Source: Galdieria partita
Taxonomy: Eukaryota > Rhodophyta > Bangiophyceae > Galdieriales > Galdieriaceae
Assembly (NCBI GenBank): GCA_025991245.1
Contig: BQMJ01000016.1
Span: 62,001-126,000 of the forward strand
Reading direction: 5' to 3'
Length of the DNA: 64,000 nt
Below, in pieces: positions 1-13,993 of the stretch. The notes beneath the pieces were generated by a model, which made no database searches, had not been told where the DNA came from, and saw only the letters and a list, made by a program, of their open reading frames with translations. Every line of letters begins with the position of its first letter. The stretch's first letter is position 1. Both the position numbers and the translations under genes were made by a program.

Positions 1-255
1 AATTTTGAGTATTCACAGCACTTGCCTTACTCTCTATCTGACAGTGATTTGGAAAGACTTCTGAAACAGTCACTAGATTTTTTGGATGATAACAAAGTGT
101 TGAAAGATATTGGGTTATTTCCCATTCCTGAGGAAGAAGAAGAATCGCTTCAACACTACGTAGAAGCAATGGCAGTTCCTCGGCGAGATATGAAGGTTGA
201 AAAAGTTACAAATATAGTGGGAGTCATTTGGAACAGAGTACAAAAGTCAGCCTAG
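1..255 (+). CDS. 3' end of an unrecognised protein (cut by window edge)
   Basis: The frame is open from base 1 to a TAG at 253-255, giving the last 84 residues of a protein whose start lies outside the window. The piece is acidic, with a run of five glutamates near the middle, and predicted mostly helical. I see no motif that names a family. It converges on the CBS-domain gene, with about 180 nt between the two stop codons. The continuous frame reaching the window edge argues that it is a real final exon, but it could start at a splice acceptor just upstream. Confidence 0.5.
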   Translation, partial: NFEYSQHLPYSLSDSDLERLLKQSLDFLDDNKVLKDIGLFPIPEEEEESLQHYVEAMAVPRRDMKVEKVTNIVGVIWNRVQKSA

Positions 256-434
256 AAATCCTTTTCTCTTTTGTAAAGTGGTCGGTCGGAGTTGCTTATT
301 CAACAAAGGTAATCAGTAGTTGTGAGAGCCGTACAAACAAGACTGTCGGTTGAAATTCAGATGTAGAAAATCGAATATATATTTACAATAAATTCTGCAA
401 AAGCCGGACAACTTGAATATGTCAAAAACAGTAT

Positions 435-1641
435 TTACCTACTTGGAAGCATCATTAGACAATGTCTGAGTATATCTCTTGTAGACAGAAGAGCCATACA
501 AGTGCTCGTCAAGTCTTGTGAGTCTCTTTCGTCAGTTGAAAATACAGCAGAAAATCGGCAGTCATCTTCATACTGCATTTCTAATACTTGAAGTGTCGTA
601 AAGTTTGGTGATGATACTCTCAATGGTTTACTTGAAACTAACTCTGCTACTGGCATTTTTAAGGCCTTCTTACCGCTCTTCAAATATTGAACAACAATAT
701 CTCTAAACCCAGAAGTCATCCTTTTGTTTCAATTGAATATTTTCAAATATTTACCTCTGAGTGAGAAGGGAGTAATAATTAGGATATGGTTTCAAAGGAT
801 TGGTTCCTTCAAAAGTACCCACTACCACACAACCCACTTTGTTATCAAGCATTCTCTTGCATGCATCAGCTACAACTTCTCTTGCATCGACGGTTACCAG
901 ATGATCTGTGCTTCGAGCCTCTCTATTCATGGACTTGAGAATATCTCCAACTGCGATAAGTTCAAACCAACGCAATGTTTCCAAAGAAACATGGGATAAG
1001 AGAAAATTTCGCAAGTCAATAGCCGAAAGTATCTGAGCACAATCTCTATTCATGATATTTTCCAATGGTTGGTTGGGTCTCAATACCAAAGGTACTAAAT
1101 GTATCTTGTGTTTCTCCATAAGATATATACCATCCTTGACAGAATCGTACAGTCCACAAACAATATTATGACTCTGCTTTTGGACAAAATCTTCGAGTTT
1201 CCTATGTAGCAACTCAACGCTATCTTGTGAAATTAGCAAATGCAGAAAGTCTCTTTCGTTGAAAACTCCCAAATGAGGTGCTTCTGGAATACTCGAAGCA
1301 ACCACGTGAACCGACTCTATGTTATTTGTAACCATTTGCTGTAAAGCTTCCAACAATGCCACATCTCCTTTAACGATATATGCTTCTCTTGGTTTGTCAC
1401 TCATCACTTGTGATAAAGGAGTACTCCAAAAGTTCTTTTCAACATCGTCTAATAGCTGTTGGTTAAGGAGGGCAGGAACAGCGCTAGCGTAAGAGCGCAC
1501 TTGATTAAAAAGTCCACCCAACAGTAGGACATTGTTATGTAAACATATATGAGACGAACCATACTTGTTGAAGGCTGGTAAGGGAAGGACGATCGGATAC
1601 TGACCGCATCTTCGAAAGTGTCTGGCTAGAATAGCACGCAT
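435..1641 (-). CDS. CBS-domain protein with probable mitochondrial leader
   Basis: Two exons (1641-755 and 702-435) are joined over a 52-nt GT-AG intron at 703-754, giving 384 residues. The splice restores a typical CBS turn reading LLTQRDIVVQYL. At least three and probably four CBS motifs follow one another, so this is likely a paired-CBS (Bateman) protein that senses adenine nucleotides, as in the SNF4/AMPK-gamma type of architecture. The first ATG starts a basic, Arg-rich, acid-poor leader (MRAILARHFRR) that looks like a mitochondrial presequence. The frame is open further upstream only with a non-ATG start. The binding ligand cannot be told from sequence. Confidence 0.75.
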
Positions 1642-3350
1642 ACTGAAAGGTAGGAAAAATACTCGAATAGACAATAAGAAACAACAATTCTTGCTTTACA
1701 ATTGTCAGAAGAACATTCCAAAAGTGAGAATTTCTTCGTAGGACAAAATGTAACTATCGACACAATCAATCTGCACCACTTTATTGTGACTTGACTTTAT
1801 TTCCAGCACAAAGATTCTTCATATAACATTCTATAACAAATAAAGCAAAGAACCCTACAGAAGAAAAATATACAAAACGACAATCAAACTGTTTCTCCAA
1901 ACTAAAGCAACGTAAACATAGAGATAACAGAAACAGGGACACAATACTCACGCCAAGATATGGTCGAATCCTCTAAAGAGAAACAGAAGACCTGCTCGCC
2001 ATAGCGTAAAGGTAAGCAAGAAGTAAGTATGCGGTGGGGTGGAAAGTTCTATTGTTGAAGCAACTATAAAAGGAAACAGAAAGAAACTGACGAAATAGAA
2101 AAAAAAGGGAAACCAGAAGTCCTTTCAACTTGGGTATCAGACTTGAAACAGAAAGTAGCTAAGCATCCATACTTTTGATAACATGGTTAGTTTGATAACT
2201 TCGAATGCATCCTTTTTCTGAAGGCTATTTACAACAAATTGCGTTTGGAGGTGGACACGCTCCTAATTTGGTCCAAGAAGATACGTCAACACTGTAACGT
2301 GCAGAAGAAAGCCAACTTGCCAGAAATCCTTGCGCACGAATAGTGGAAGGAGGTACATAGGAGAGACAAAGAAACACAAATGCCAATTCTGCTATACAAC
2401 CTAACAACAGGACTGCAAAAGCCCAACCACTTACAACGACTACTTGAGATGACCGGTTCATGTTGGGATGAATGACGATATTGTTGGCACGTGGTGAGGA
2501 ATCGATTTCTGAACAAGCTTCATACGTCTTTCAGGCCACGTATGGATTACGAATCGAAGCGAAAACAAGAAAAAAGGAAAATCTTTGTTTTTATTCCTAG
2601 TTATAGCATGAAAGTATATTTTATCTATAAAAGGCTGGTAAATTCTTGGAAAGGAAACAACATAATGATTCGTTATTCAATGTTGGCAAATTCTACAAAC
2701 TATCATAGAAATTAGACTGTTTCATTGAGTTCTGCACGCTTGACTTTATTATTAGCTGTCTATGCAAAAGATGTTTTAAGAGAAAATTTGACCACGTACT
2801 AACAACCAAAATAGGAGAGCTATGGAATCTGCTATATACAAGAATAGGAGGTTACTATTTCCTAGGAAGGTGCAAATGAGTCACGAAACATATTAGTTGG
2901 GAAGGTTCATCTTTGGCCTTCCACTAACAGACATTCTGGGCCCCTAGGAATAACTTTCAAAATGATAAAGGCACTGCTTGTTATAGTTGAATGGATATCC
3001 TTTAGAATCAGGTGACTTCAGAAGATGGGTTTACTTACAGTGGCGATAGACATGATGAACCACAGCTGTTCCTTCAAACAAAAAGGATAATCAAAAAACC
3101 AATCGAAATATGACAATGCAAGATATTGCTGCGAAAAGAGTTGGGTGCTGTATTTTGAATAAAAATAGAGTGTCTCCAAATACTTACTGTTCTTATCTCA
3201 AAAGAAAGACATTGTACCATTACCGTTTCTATGATCCTGTCTTGTGCGAGGAAAATGGTAAACCACTGACCATTTCATTTCCCAAACCCGCGAAAAATCT
3301 TTTTCAAATCATTGTTGGACACGATCCTGTATAAGCTTCCAACTTGAGTT
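1642..3350. other. 1.7 kb interval without a convincing gene
   Basis: This is one of the longest stretches without a supported gene. It holds one modest minus-strand open frame (2225-2461) and short frames just upstream of gamma-tubulin that look like chance. A 10-base palindrome, TTCCTAGGAA, lies near 2859, and its half CCTAGGAA recurs near 2943. I found no tRNA B-box. It must contain the promoters of the CBS gene and of gamma-tubulin. A short spliced gene or an RNA gene could be hidden here. Confidence 0.4.
2225..2461 (-). CDS. possible small membrane protein
   Basis: This 78-residue ATG-started frame has one or two strongly hydrophobic stretches at about residues 8-37 and a Cys-containing C-terminus ending ICCK. 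Hydrophobic content and an ATG start make it slightly better than a random open frame in a region with no other gene. I do not recognise a family, and an exon boundary inside it is possible. Confidence 0.2.
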   Translation of the reverse strand: MNRSSQVVVVSGWAFAVLLLGCIAELAFVFLCLSYVPPSTIRAQGFLASWLSSARYSVDVSSWTKLGACPPPNAICCK

Positions 3351-4724
3351 ATGCCTCGCGAGATAATAACCCTACAAATAGGACAGTGTGGCAATCAGAT
3401 TGGTACAGAATTCTGGAAACAACTTTGCGCAGAGCACGGAATAAAACCTGACGGTGTCTTGGAGGAATCAGTCGTCGACACTGGCGATAGAAAGGATGTA
3501 TTCTTTTACCAAGCAGATGACGACCACTACGTTCCCAGAGCGTTGCTTATTGACTTGGAACCGCGAGTAATAAATGGAATCCGTAATTCATCTTTTCGTA
3601 ACTTTTATAACCCTGAGAATATTTTTGTTTCTCAAGTGGGAGGGGGAGCAGGAAACAACTGGGCTAGCGGTTATAGACAAGGGGAAGAGAAAGAGGAAGA
3701 ACTAATGGATATGATTGAAAGAGAAGCTGACGGGTCCGACTCACTTGAAGGTTTTGTACTGTGTCATTCCATTGCGGGAGGTACAGGTTCCGGTCTCGGT
3801 TCGTTCGTTTTAGAAAAACTGAATGAAAGATTTCCAAAAAAGCTTGTCCAAACGTATTCTGTGTTTCCTAATCAACAAGAATCTAGTGATGTTGTTGTTC
3901 AGCCATATAACTCAATACTTACTCTGAAACGGCTGACTCAGAATGCAGACTGTGTCGTGGTACTAGATAATACCGCTCTCAATAGGATTGCAGTGGACCG
4001 CCTTCACTTGGAGAATCCTACCTTTGCTCAAGTCAATTCTCTCGTTTCAGCCGTAATGGCAGCAAGCACTTCTACTTTAAGGTATCCAGGGTATATGAAT
4101 AATGACTTGGTTGGATTGCTTGCTTCTCTTATTCCAACCCCACAATGTCATTATTTGGTAACCGGATATACTCCGCTTACTCTTCTTGAGGAAGAGCGAG
4201 CTGGGACTAGTCAAGTTACAAAAACTACTGTATTAGACGTGATGCGGAGATTGTTACAACCCAAGAATATTATGGTTTCCTGTTCTACAAGAAAGGGTTG
4301 TTATATCTCAATTCTCAATGTTATTCAAGGAGAAGCTGATCCTGCTCAAGTACATAAGAGTCTACAAAGAATAAGAGAACGGAAGCTTGCGACTTTTATT
4401 CCATGGGGTCCAACAGGAATTCAAGTTGCTCTTTCTAAAAAGTCTCCGTATCTTAAAAGTCATCATCGAATATCTGGTCTTATGTTGGCTAATCATACCA
4501 GCATACAGTCTTTGTTTTCTCGTTCTTTGGCACAATATGATAAGTTAAGGAAACGCAACGCATTTCTTGACAATTATAAAAAAGAACCAATGTTTCAAGA
4601 TGGTTTAGAAGAATTTGACAACTCGCGTCAAGTTGTGGAAGATTTGATTGCAGAATATACTGCTGCGGAACGCCCAGACTATCTCAATTGGAGTTCTTCA
4701 AATGTCTCACAATACAGCAAATGA
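3351..4724 (+). CDS. TUBG: gamma-tubulin
   Basis: An intronless 457-residue protein starting [18 protein letters not shown], the conserved tubulin N-terminus. The nucleotide-binding tubulin signature [10 protein letters not shown] is at about residues 141-150, and [10 protein letters not shown] just before it is typical of gamma- rather than alpha- or beta-tubulin. Length fits the family (about 450). It nucleates microtubules at spindle poles and organising centres with the GCP proteins. Upstream lies the 1.7 kb gap. Downstream, its stop faces the stop of the CWF19-like gene across about 255 nt. Confidence 0.97.
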   Translation: MPREIITLQIGQCGNQIGTEFWKQLCAEHGIKPDGVLEESVVDTGDRKDVFFYQADDDHYVPRALLIDLEPRVINGIRNSSFRNFYNPENIFVSQVGGGAGNNWASGYRQGEEKEEELMDMIEREADGSDSLEGFVLCHSIAGGTGSGLGSFVLEKLNERFPKKLVQTYSVFPNQQESSDVVVQPYNSILTLKRLTQNADCVVVLDNTALNRIAVDRLHLENPTFAQVNSLVSAVMAASTSTLRYPGYMNNDLVGLLASLIPTPQCHYLVTGYTPLTLLEEERAGTSQVTKTTVLDVMRRLLQPKNIMVSCSTRKGCYISILNVIQGEADPAQVHKSLQRIRERKLATFIPWGPTGIQVALSKKSPYLKSHHRISGLMLANHTSIQSLFSRSLAQYDKLRKRNAFLDNYKKEPMFQDGLEEFDNSRQVVEDLIAEYTAAERPDYLNWSSSNVSQYSK

Positions 4725-4979
4725 CCATACGACGACTCCCAGAGTTGGACTCTTGTATATTGAATATGTTCCACAAATATATCATTTCTCTAATAAACTG
4801 CACACAATTCTTCAGTAGATATGGTTGAATATCTCAAACACAACTCATTAATCTGAAACATCATAAATACAAGTTTATCAAAGGGTTTGCATTCCACAAT
4901 CTTCTCTGCAACTTAATCATCGGTCTTCTCTTGGCATTCAAAACTACATTCAATATGAATGAAAGCAACTACAAGTTCG

Positions 4980-6224
4980 TCACTGTGGCTGATCCAAAAG
5001 TCTAGTCCAATCGTAAGGTTCGAATCTAGTTAAAAACCACTTGAGTCTTTCCATATCTTGTTCCATTGTATAGGATGAAACTAGTGCCACTCGAGAAGAT
5101 GGTGGATCCAATTTAAGGATGCCTGCAACAACTTGTCTTCCAAAGTTCCAAGGAAAATTCTCCTCATCCTCAATGATATGGCAATAACCTCCAGAAGATC
5201 CAAACTGCACATGAAAATAAGGAAAATTTTCTGGAATACGGTTTCGCAGACCACGCCAGCCGTCTGTTTCGATCAACTTTTTATTATCGCTCCACTCACT
5301 TTCACTCTCTAATATAGCCTTTTTAAAAAAGGCTGGACATTCACTGGCATCTGCTCTAGGAAGTGGAACACATTCAACTACAAGATGCTGTCTTTGACGC
5401 TGAAAGTCCTTGCAAGTTTCGAAGAAAATCACTTCCTTTCTCTCCGTTTCAAAGAACATACGATACAACGATTTTTTAAAATTGACAATTTCTTCGAATA
5501 TTTCTTCACTTAGCTGTCGACTAGATACGTGATGTGTTGTAGTGGAGATGAAGCAATGACCCTTCGCTAAAGCGTTATCACGAACGAGAGATAAGTAAGT
5601 AAAGTTTCCAAAGGAGATAAGCAAATGCTTCAACTGAAAGTGAGCAAGATTTTCAAAACAAAAACGGCACTGTTCCAGTGTTCGCTCGAAAGACTCATTA
5701 TGCAAGACTCGAGAGGACGCAAAGTTGTTTCTCTCCAACTGTTTCGAAGAAGTGGACTTGAATCTTTTGCCCTTGAGAGAATTTTTCCGGTAATAACTTT
5801 CCGCTACGATATCTTCAATCTCTGCATCGTCTATACCCTTTAAAAGATTTTCTTGCGAAGAGTAGCGCGCCAAAATTTCGTCGTTGGAAGCAGAACCAAC
5901 CCTTTCCTCCCTCAACATTCTGTACAGTTCCTCATTTAATCTCTTGTGTTTCTTGTTTCGAGAAACTTCTTCATTCTCATAGTCATTTTCTTGAATAGAA
6001 TCACCATCGAGTTGCTTCTCTTCAGTACTAACCCTTGTAGTGGATGTGGCGACCTGGGCAGCAGAGTTTAGTTTTGCTCGCAGAGCTTCCGCAACAGTTT
6101 TGTTATCTTTCTTATCGTCTATCTTTTCTTCATAGTTCTTCTTTTCTCCAACTTTATCTTTTGAGATTGTGCTCTTAGTTTCTTTCTCTTGCGTGTTTCT
6201 CGGTTTATGGAATTGGGCTTTCAT
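4980..6224 (-). CDS. CWF19L2: CWF19-like splicing protein (CwfJ C-terminal domains)
   Basis: An intronless 414-residue protein. The N-terminal 150 residues are charged and low-complexity. The C-terminal half carries CwfJ_C_1 (Cys-x-x-Cys motif CRFC, then ISFGNFTYL and GHCFI with a following TTTHH) and CwfJ_C_2 at the end (FPYFHVQFG, FPWNFGRQVV). Fungal Cwf19/Drn1 and animal CWF19L1/L2 bind late spliceosomes and the lariat-debranching enzyme. The protein is shorter than animal CWF19L2 because the N-terminal region is short. Its start codon is only 21 nt from the start codon of the divergent small gene, so both must share one promoter. Confidence 0.9.
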   Translation of the reverse strand: MKAQFHKPRNTQEKETKSTISKDKVGEKKNYEEKIDDKKDNKTVAEALRAKLNSAAQVATSTTRVSTEEKQLDGDSIQENDYENEEVSRNKKHKRLNEELYRMLREERVGSASNDEILARYSSQENLLKGIDDAEIEDIVAESYYRKNSLKGKRFKSTSSKQLERNNFASSRVLHNESFERTLEQCRFCFENLAHFQLKHLLISFGNFTYLSLVRDNALAKGHCFISTTTHHVSSRQLSEEIFEEIVNFKKSLYRMFFETERKEVIFFETCKDFQRQRQHLVVECVPLPRADASECPAFFKKAILESESEWSDNKKLIETDGWRGLRNRIPENFPYFHVQFGSSGGYCHIIEDEENFPWNFGRQVVAGILKLDPPSSRVALVSSYTMEQDMERLKWFLTRFEPYDWTRLLDQPQ

Positions 6225-6245
6225 TGTCTGTCAATTGTATATTGA

Positions 6246-6636
6246 ATGATTCATCCAGTTTGGCAAACTATTCGAGACTATTGTTTTCGCTTACGACTAT
6301 TTCTTTTGCGTCCTTATCGAAGACAAATAAGAGAAACGAAACGAAGAGCGCAGAATTTGAGAGATGAATTATATCAAAAGTATCTTATTGAAGAGGTATA
6401 GTTTCTAAATGCATTGATAGCGACAACAAATCCACTAGTTCTCAATATTTTTATAGATACGTAAAAGTTATCATAAAGACGTAGAAAGAGCAATGTTGGC
6501 AGCATTGGAAAAGTACAAGCATCAAAAGGAACTACAAAAAGTCTTTCGTGAAGCTGTGGAGGAGCAAACAGGCTCCCTAGAAAAGCCAGTCGTTGAGAAC
6601 AAGGAAAGTGTTGACTCCTCTAAGCATAAGAAATAG
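6246..6636 (+). CDS. small basic two-exon protein, unknown function
   Basis: Exon 1 is 6246-6395 (50 codons) and exon 2 is 6457-6636 (59 codons plus TAG), around a 61-nt GTATAG...TTATAG intron in phase 0. The 109-residue product is rich in Arg, Lys and Glu and strongly helical, for example LRDELYQKYLIEE and the run IRKSYHKDVERAMLAAL. Neither exon alone would be called by an open-frame search. Clean phase, an ATG 21 nt from the divergent CWF19-like start, and the amphipathic composition support a real gene. I do not recognise the family; a small organelle-complex assembly factor or ribosome-associated protein would be a guess. Confidence 0.6.
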
Positions 6637-6889
6637 TTGAATGCTGTTGAACGACCAAGGAAAGTATATAAGGAACTGGATGGAAACATAGAAGACTTTC
6701 AGACAATCGCAGAGCTGGCAATCTTAATACAAGCGCTTTTCATTCCTTGGCAACTATACTTGTATTGGTTCATGACTCCATGTCGATAGATAACATTCTA
6801 TTGCAGTTTCCAAGAGTATCAACTTGCATCATTATAAAGGAATATTGTTTGTTCTTGATTGCTATTATTGGCATTGATCGTTGGATTGG

Positions 6890-8236
6890 ATGTCGTCGAC
6901 GATTCCCATATATTCAACAGAACAAGCTGAAAAGACTATTCTGAAGCGTTCTTTGTTGCAAGAACCACAACTTTCTTCGCGTTTGCAACAAAGAATAAAA
7001 CAAGTTTTTGGGGAAGACTTGACTGCCTTGCAAGTAGTACAGAGAATATTGGAGTCTGTTCGCAAAGATGGAGATTCTGCTTGTCGGCACTGGACAAAAG
7101 CTATAGATGGTGTCGATATTGGAGAATCGTTTCAAGTTTCAAAAGAAAGAATTCTTTCTTGTGTAAAGAGAATAGATTCTCAAGTATTAGACTCTTTGCG
7201 TGTTTCTCGAGATCGTGTTTTGCAGTTTCATAAGAAACAACCGATAACTTCTTGGTTTACAACTGAACTAGGAGGTCAGTTAGGACAAATCATTCGACCT
7301 ATTGAGAAAGTTGGCTTTTATATACCTGGTGGTTCTGCCCCCTTACCTTCTTCAGTAATTATGTCTGTTTGTCCGGCAATTGCTGCTGGTTGTGAAACTT
7401 TAATAGTGGTAAGTCCTCCTGATCAACAAGGCAGTATTGCCGATGTGACTTTAGCAGCTTGTGGTGTATTGATGGAGCTTGGTATAGATCTTCGGGTTTT
7501 TGCTATTGGTGGAGCACAAGCCATCGGAGCTTTAGCGTATGGAACGGCAAATATACCCAAAGTAGATAAAATTGTTGGTCCTGGAAATATTTTTGTTTCA
7601 TTAGCTAAAAAAGAAGTTTTTGGTATCGTTGGCATTGATGGTATTTATGGCCCAACCGAGGCACTTATTATTGCAGATGAAACTGCTCGCTCGGATTACA
7701 TTGCTGCCGATCTGTTAGCTCAAGCAGAACATGACGAAATGGCCATTCCTATTCTTTTGACCTGCAGCAAGGAATTAGCAGAAAAGGTTGTTGAATCCAT
7801 TCACGAACAAGTGTACAATTTATCTCGTTCTTGTACTGCTTTGCATTCATTGCAACATAATGGAGGTATCGTTGTTACAGATTCGTTAGAGGATTGTTTT
7901 CGATTAAGTAATCAGTTTGCTGCAGAACATGTTTCACTCGTTATAAAGGATCCTTGGGAAAGTCTCCATCATATAACTAGTGGTGGAGGTGTTTTTGTGG
8001 GAGATGCGTCTTGTGAAGTATTGGGTGATTATATTGCAGGTCCTTCTCATGTGATGCCTACTGGTGGTAGTGCTAGATATTCTAGTCCTTTGAATGTTCT
8101 TAATTTTGTGAAGATTATTAGTCTAGTTGGATTGGATCGACATACTTGTATGAACATGGCAAAGAAGGCAGCCATCATTGCAAAGTCGGAGGGTTTAACT
8201 GCCCATGCAGACGCTGCCAACAAAAGACTCGAATAA
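6890..8236 (+). CDS. HDH: histidinol dehydrogenase
   Basis: An intronless 448-residue enzyme for the last two NAD-dependent oxidations of histidine synthesis. Equivalents of the known zinc and catalytic residues are all present: QAEHDE (metal Gln and His), AAEHVSL (catalytic Glu-His), GDYIAGPSHVMPT (metal Asp) and GLTAHADA (metal His). VGPGNIFVSLAKK is the NAD-region signature. The first ATG is at 6890; the frame is open a few codons upstream, so a spliced leader exon cannot be excluded. Plant enzymes have a plastid leader, which is not obvious here. The GIDGIYGPTE segment differs from the usual plant form (see findings). Confidence 0.95.
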   Translation: MSSTIPIYSTEQAEKTILKRSLLQEPQLSSRLQQRIKQVFGEDLTALQVVQRILESVRKDGDSACRHWTKAIDGVDIGESFQVSKERILSCVKRIDSQVLDSLRVSRDRVLQFHKKQPITSWFTTELGGQLGQIIRPIEKVGFYIPGGSAPLPSSVIMSVCPAIAAGCETLIVVSPPDQQGSIADVTLAACGVLMELGIDLRVFAIGGAQAIGALAYGTANIPKVDKIVGPGNIFVSLAKKEVFGIVGIDGIYGPTEALIIADETARSDYIAADLLAQAEHDEMAIPILLTCSKELAEKVVESIHEQVYNLSRSCTALHSLQHNGGIVVTDSLEDCFRLSNQFAAEHVSLVIKDPWESLHHITSGGGVFVGDASCEVLGDYIAGPSHVMPTGGSARYSSPLNVLNFVKIISLVGLDRHTCMNMAKKAAIIAKSEGLTAHADAANKRLE

Positions 8237-8322
8237 ATATGTTCCATTTTGCATTGAAATTTTTTGGAATATTGTGTCCACCTCGTTCTTCACGTTGCTA
8301 TTAAGAAAGCACAAACTGAACA

Positions 8323-9411
8323 ATGTCTAAATATGACGAATTGTCCACACCAGTCATATACCGCGCAGGTATCCCGTTGAAGAGTTTGACAGCACTTGAA
8401 CCCGTTGGTGAGGACCATCACGATTATTTTGTAGTAACAGGAGACGAGCAAAGACATGGAACACGCGTTTCCGTTTATCGTATCCATCAATTGGTCGATA
8501 CGGTAGAGACTCAGTGTTTGTTAGAAGCAAAATTGGAAGGCTCATCGAGTGACGTGGAAGCTTTGAAGGATGGCTTATTCAGTAGCATAATAGAGACGAA
8601 TGAAGGAACACTTTGGTTAAATATTTACAACGTTATGAAAGAACAAGACAAGACTGTTTCAGAAAGTTTGGAAACCAAAAGTAGTATACGTCTGGATAAT
8701 ATGGGAACCTCTTTGAATTACGTGAAACTGATTGCAGACGGCAGTACCTCTCAGATAGCAACCGTTTCTTGGGATAAATTGTCGATTCACAACTATGAAA
8801 ATAACTGGAACCAAAATTTTCATCTTACTCCACAAGATTGCTGTTATTGGAGACCTTGTGGTGATTGGCAACCTGACAATACTGGTAATCACCTGATTAT
8901 TGGACGAGGTCAGAATGTACAGTTGTGGGATATTCGTTCACAAGATACTTGTGCTGACTTTGGAGTTTTTCCAAGTTTTGGACAGATACTCGTTCTTCGC
9001 TATTTTCCACTTCGACAACACTTTGTGATGGCTGGTTTTTCATCTGGTAAAGTTGTCGTGTGGGATACGCGTTCTTATTCGGAGCCTATTCTTTCATGGA
9101 ATGCTCATCATCACGCTATATTGGATCTGAAAAGTAACTGGTCTCATGAAAGACTAGTTGCAACTTGTGGAACGGATACTATTGTTCATATTTGGGATAT
9201 GAAAGAATTGCTTTCTATGCCTAACACAAATGGAAGTGTCAAGAAACAGCCATCTTATGTGAAATGTTCTTCTTTAGAATATCATTCAGATACAATATAT
9301 GCACTGGAATGGGGTATCTCGAATGAGTTTACAATAGCTTCAGTTGGGTGCGATGGCAGTTTTATTACAACTACGATTCCCTCATTTTTGAGAGACAAAA
9401 TGTTTACTTGA
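8323..9411 (+). CDS. EIPR1: EIPR1 (TSSC1)-like WD40 protein
   Basis: An intronless 362-residue beta-propeller. WD dipeptides are seen in VQLWDIR, VVVWDTR and VHIWDMK. The last part, HSDTIYALEWG then ASVGCDGSF and a C-terminus of the IPSFLRDKMF type, follows the family plan of EARP/GARP-interacting protein 1. That protein helps recruit endosome-to-Golgi tethering complexes and supports dense-core vesicle biogenesis in animals. The start is the first ATG. It lies 86 nt after histidinol dehydrogenase on the same strand and converges on the C1orf43-like gene 70 nt downstream. Generic WD40 is certain; the EIPR1 assignment is likely. Confidence 0.75.
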   Translation: MSKYDELSTPVIYRAGIPLKSLTALEPVGEDHHDYFVVTGDEQRHGTRVSVYRIHQLVDTVETQCLLEAKLEGSSSDVEALKDGLFSSIIETNEGTLWLNIYNVMKEQDKTVSESLETKSSIRLDNMGTSLNYVKLIADGSTSQIATVSWDKLSIHNYENNWNQNFHLTPQDCCYWRPCGDWQPDNTGNHLIIGRGQNVQLWDIRSQDTCADFGVFPSFGQILVLRYFPLRQHFVMAGFSSGKVVVWDTRSYSEPILSWNAHHHAILDLKSNWSHERLVATCGTDTIVHIWDMKELLSMPNTNGSVKKQPSYVKCSSLEYHSDTIYALEWGISNEFTIASVGCDGSFITTTIPSFLRDKMFT

Positions 9412-9481
9412 AGCTTTTCAACGCTATCACAAAATCATATCAATCATGTCGTTCTAGTTGACAAGTTACGAATCAATAATG

Positions 9482-10218
9482 TTATCCGACATATGGATCA
9501 TGTTCTATATGTTGAATGAGATGAAGTACCGTATTGACAAACCGACGATATTCTGCAGCTGTGAACTGTTCCTTTGTGAAACAGGCTCTTTCATAAAAAT
9601 CAATATACTGTTCGCAAACATGAGTAGGCAAAGTTGGAAAATATTCTTGAATTTCTGAGATATAGTTGAAGACGGTCTTTCCAAGTTTCAAGTCTAATGA
9701 TGGTATCCTTCCTTTGGCTGCTTGTTCTATTACCTTGTATGACTTGGCAATGGAAGTCTTAAAATGGACACCTTCCCATTCTGTTCCTACTAGACGAGTT
9801 GATAATATTATCTTCTCGAGCAACAACAACTAACCTGGTGAACCCCAACCCAAGTCTGCAGCTACTTGAGGAACAACACGAAGTTGTCTTTCTCTTTCTG
9901 CTTCCGTTAATATCAACTTTCTAGCTGACTAGACAAACAACTTGAATGGTACAACGTATTATCTATTATCCTACCTTGGACAAATTATTCAAATAATAAC
10001 GATTGGAATAAAATATTCCGTCTTTAAGACCTCGAATAACTCTCCAACGAAGAATGTTGCGCACAAAAATAGCAAGCAACAATACGACAGCCTATATCCA
10101 TAACGCTGTTATGGGTTAGGATAACTCGAGATAATGAACCTACTACTGCACTGATAAAGACCAAAACAATGATCCATTGTTCCGCACTCAAATCATAACG
10201 ATAAACTGGATGAGTCAT
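9482..10218 (-). CDS. C1orf43/NICE-3-like single-pass membrane protein, four exons
   Basis: Exons 10218-10147, 10091-9975, 9928-9835 and 9789-9482 join in phase to a 196-residue protein; introns are 55, 46 and 45 nt, and the first contains a CTAAC branch-like motif. The first donor is ambiguous by one codon (GTAGTAGG). Splicing builds one continuous transmembrane helix across exons 1-2 (WIIVLVFISA plus VVLLLAIFVR). A charged linker follows, and then a helical domain with LGKTVFNYISEI and FTAAEYRRFV that resembles the C1orf43 plan of a short N-terminus, one membrane span and a conserved cytosolic domain. The start codon is 29 nt from the divergent CCDC47 start. The exon structure is firm; the family name is tentative. 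Confidence 0.6.
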
Positions 10219-10247
10219 TCACAAGACAAAATTCTCATCGCCCCTTC

Positions 10248-13630
<3,383 letters not shown>

Positions 13631-13993
13631 TAGCAAAACTACTTTTTTTTTGAAATCATATTCGAGGCAAACAAGTTTCTATGTTTATTACTGTTATGTT
13701 TATGCAGCGATAAAGTAATTGCTTTCCTACAACAACGTACACCTGGACTTGATACTTGACTGTAACATCTATCAGTTGACTTTTTGGAAGGTCCATTCAA
13801 CACACTACATAGTCATAAATATTCTGAGTCCTTTTCACGTGTTGTGCGATTCTCTACAAAACTCCGGCCACCCTTCCCTCCTTCGTCCTCTTCAGAACAA
13901 CATTTCACAAACATTCTTGGATGATGGCAAACTTTGAGTTGTCGTCCACTTGTTGAAGTTCCTTTTGTGAGAGCAACGAGTCAAAATATCCAC
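13631..13993. other. intergenic, promoter region of the R3H gene
   Basis: This stretch has no supported gene; the open frames are short and lack known motifs. A CACGTG (G-box-like) hexamer lies near 13837, about 155 nt before the R3H start. The motif is short enough to be chance. Confidence 0.4.

Noticed and set aside
721-754. 34-nt intron in the CBS gene
   Set aside because: An acceptor at 721 fits the phase, but the acceptor at 703 gives a 52-nt intron of normal size and restores the CBS motif LLTQRDIVV.
3110-3334. 74-residue frame upstream of gamma-tubulin
   Set aside because: No motif, biased composition, and it lies where the gamma-tubulin promoter and leader should be.
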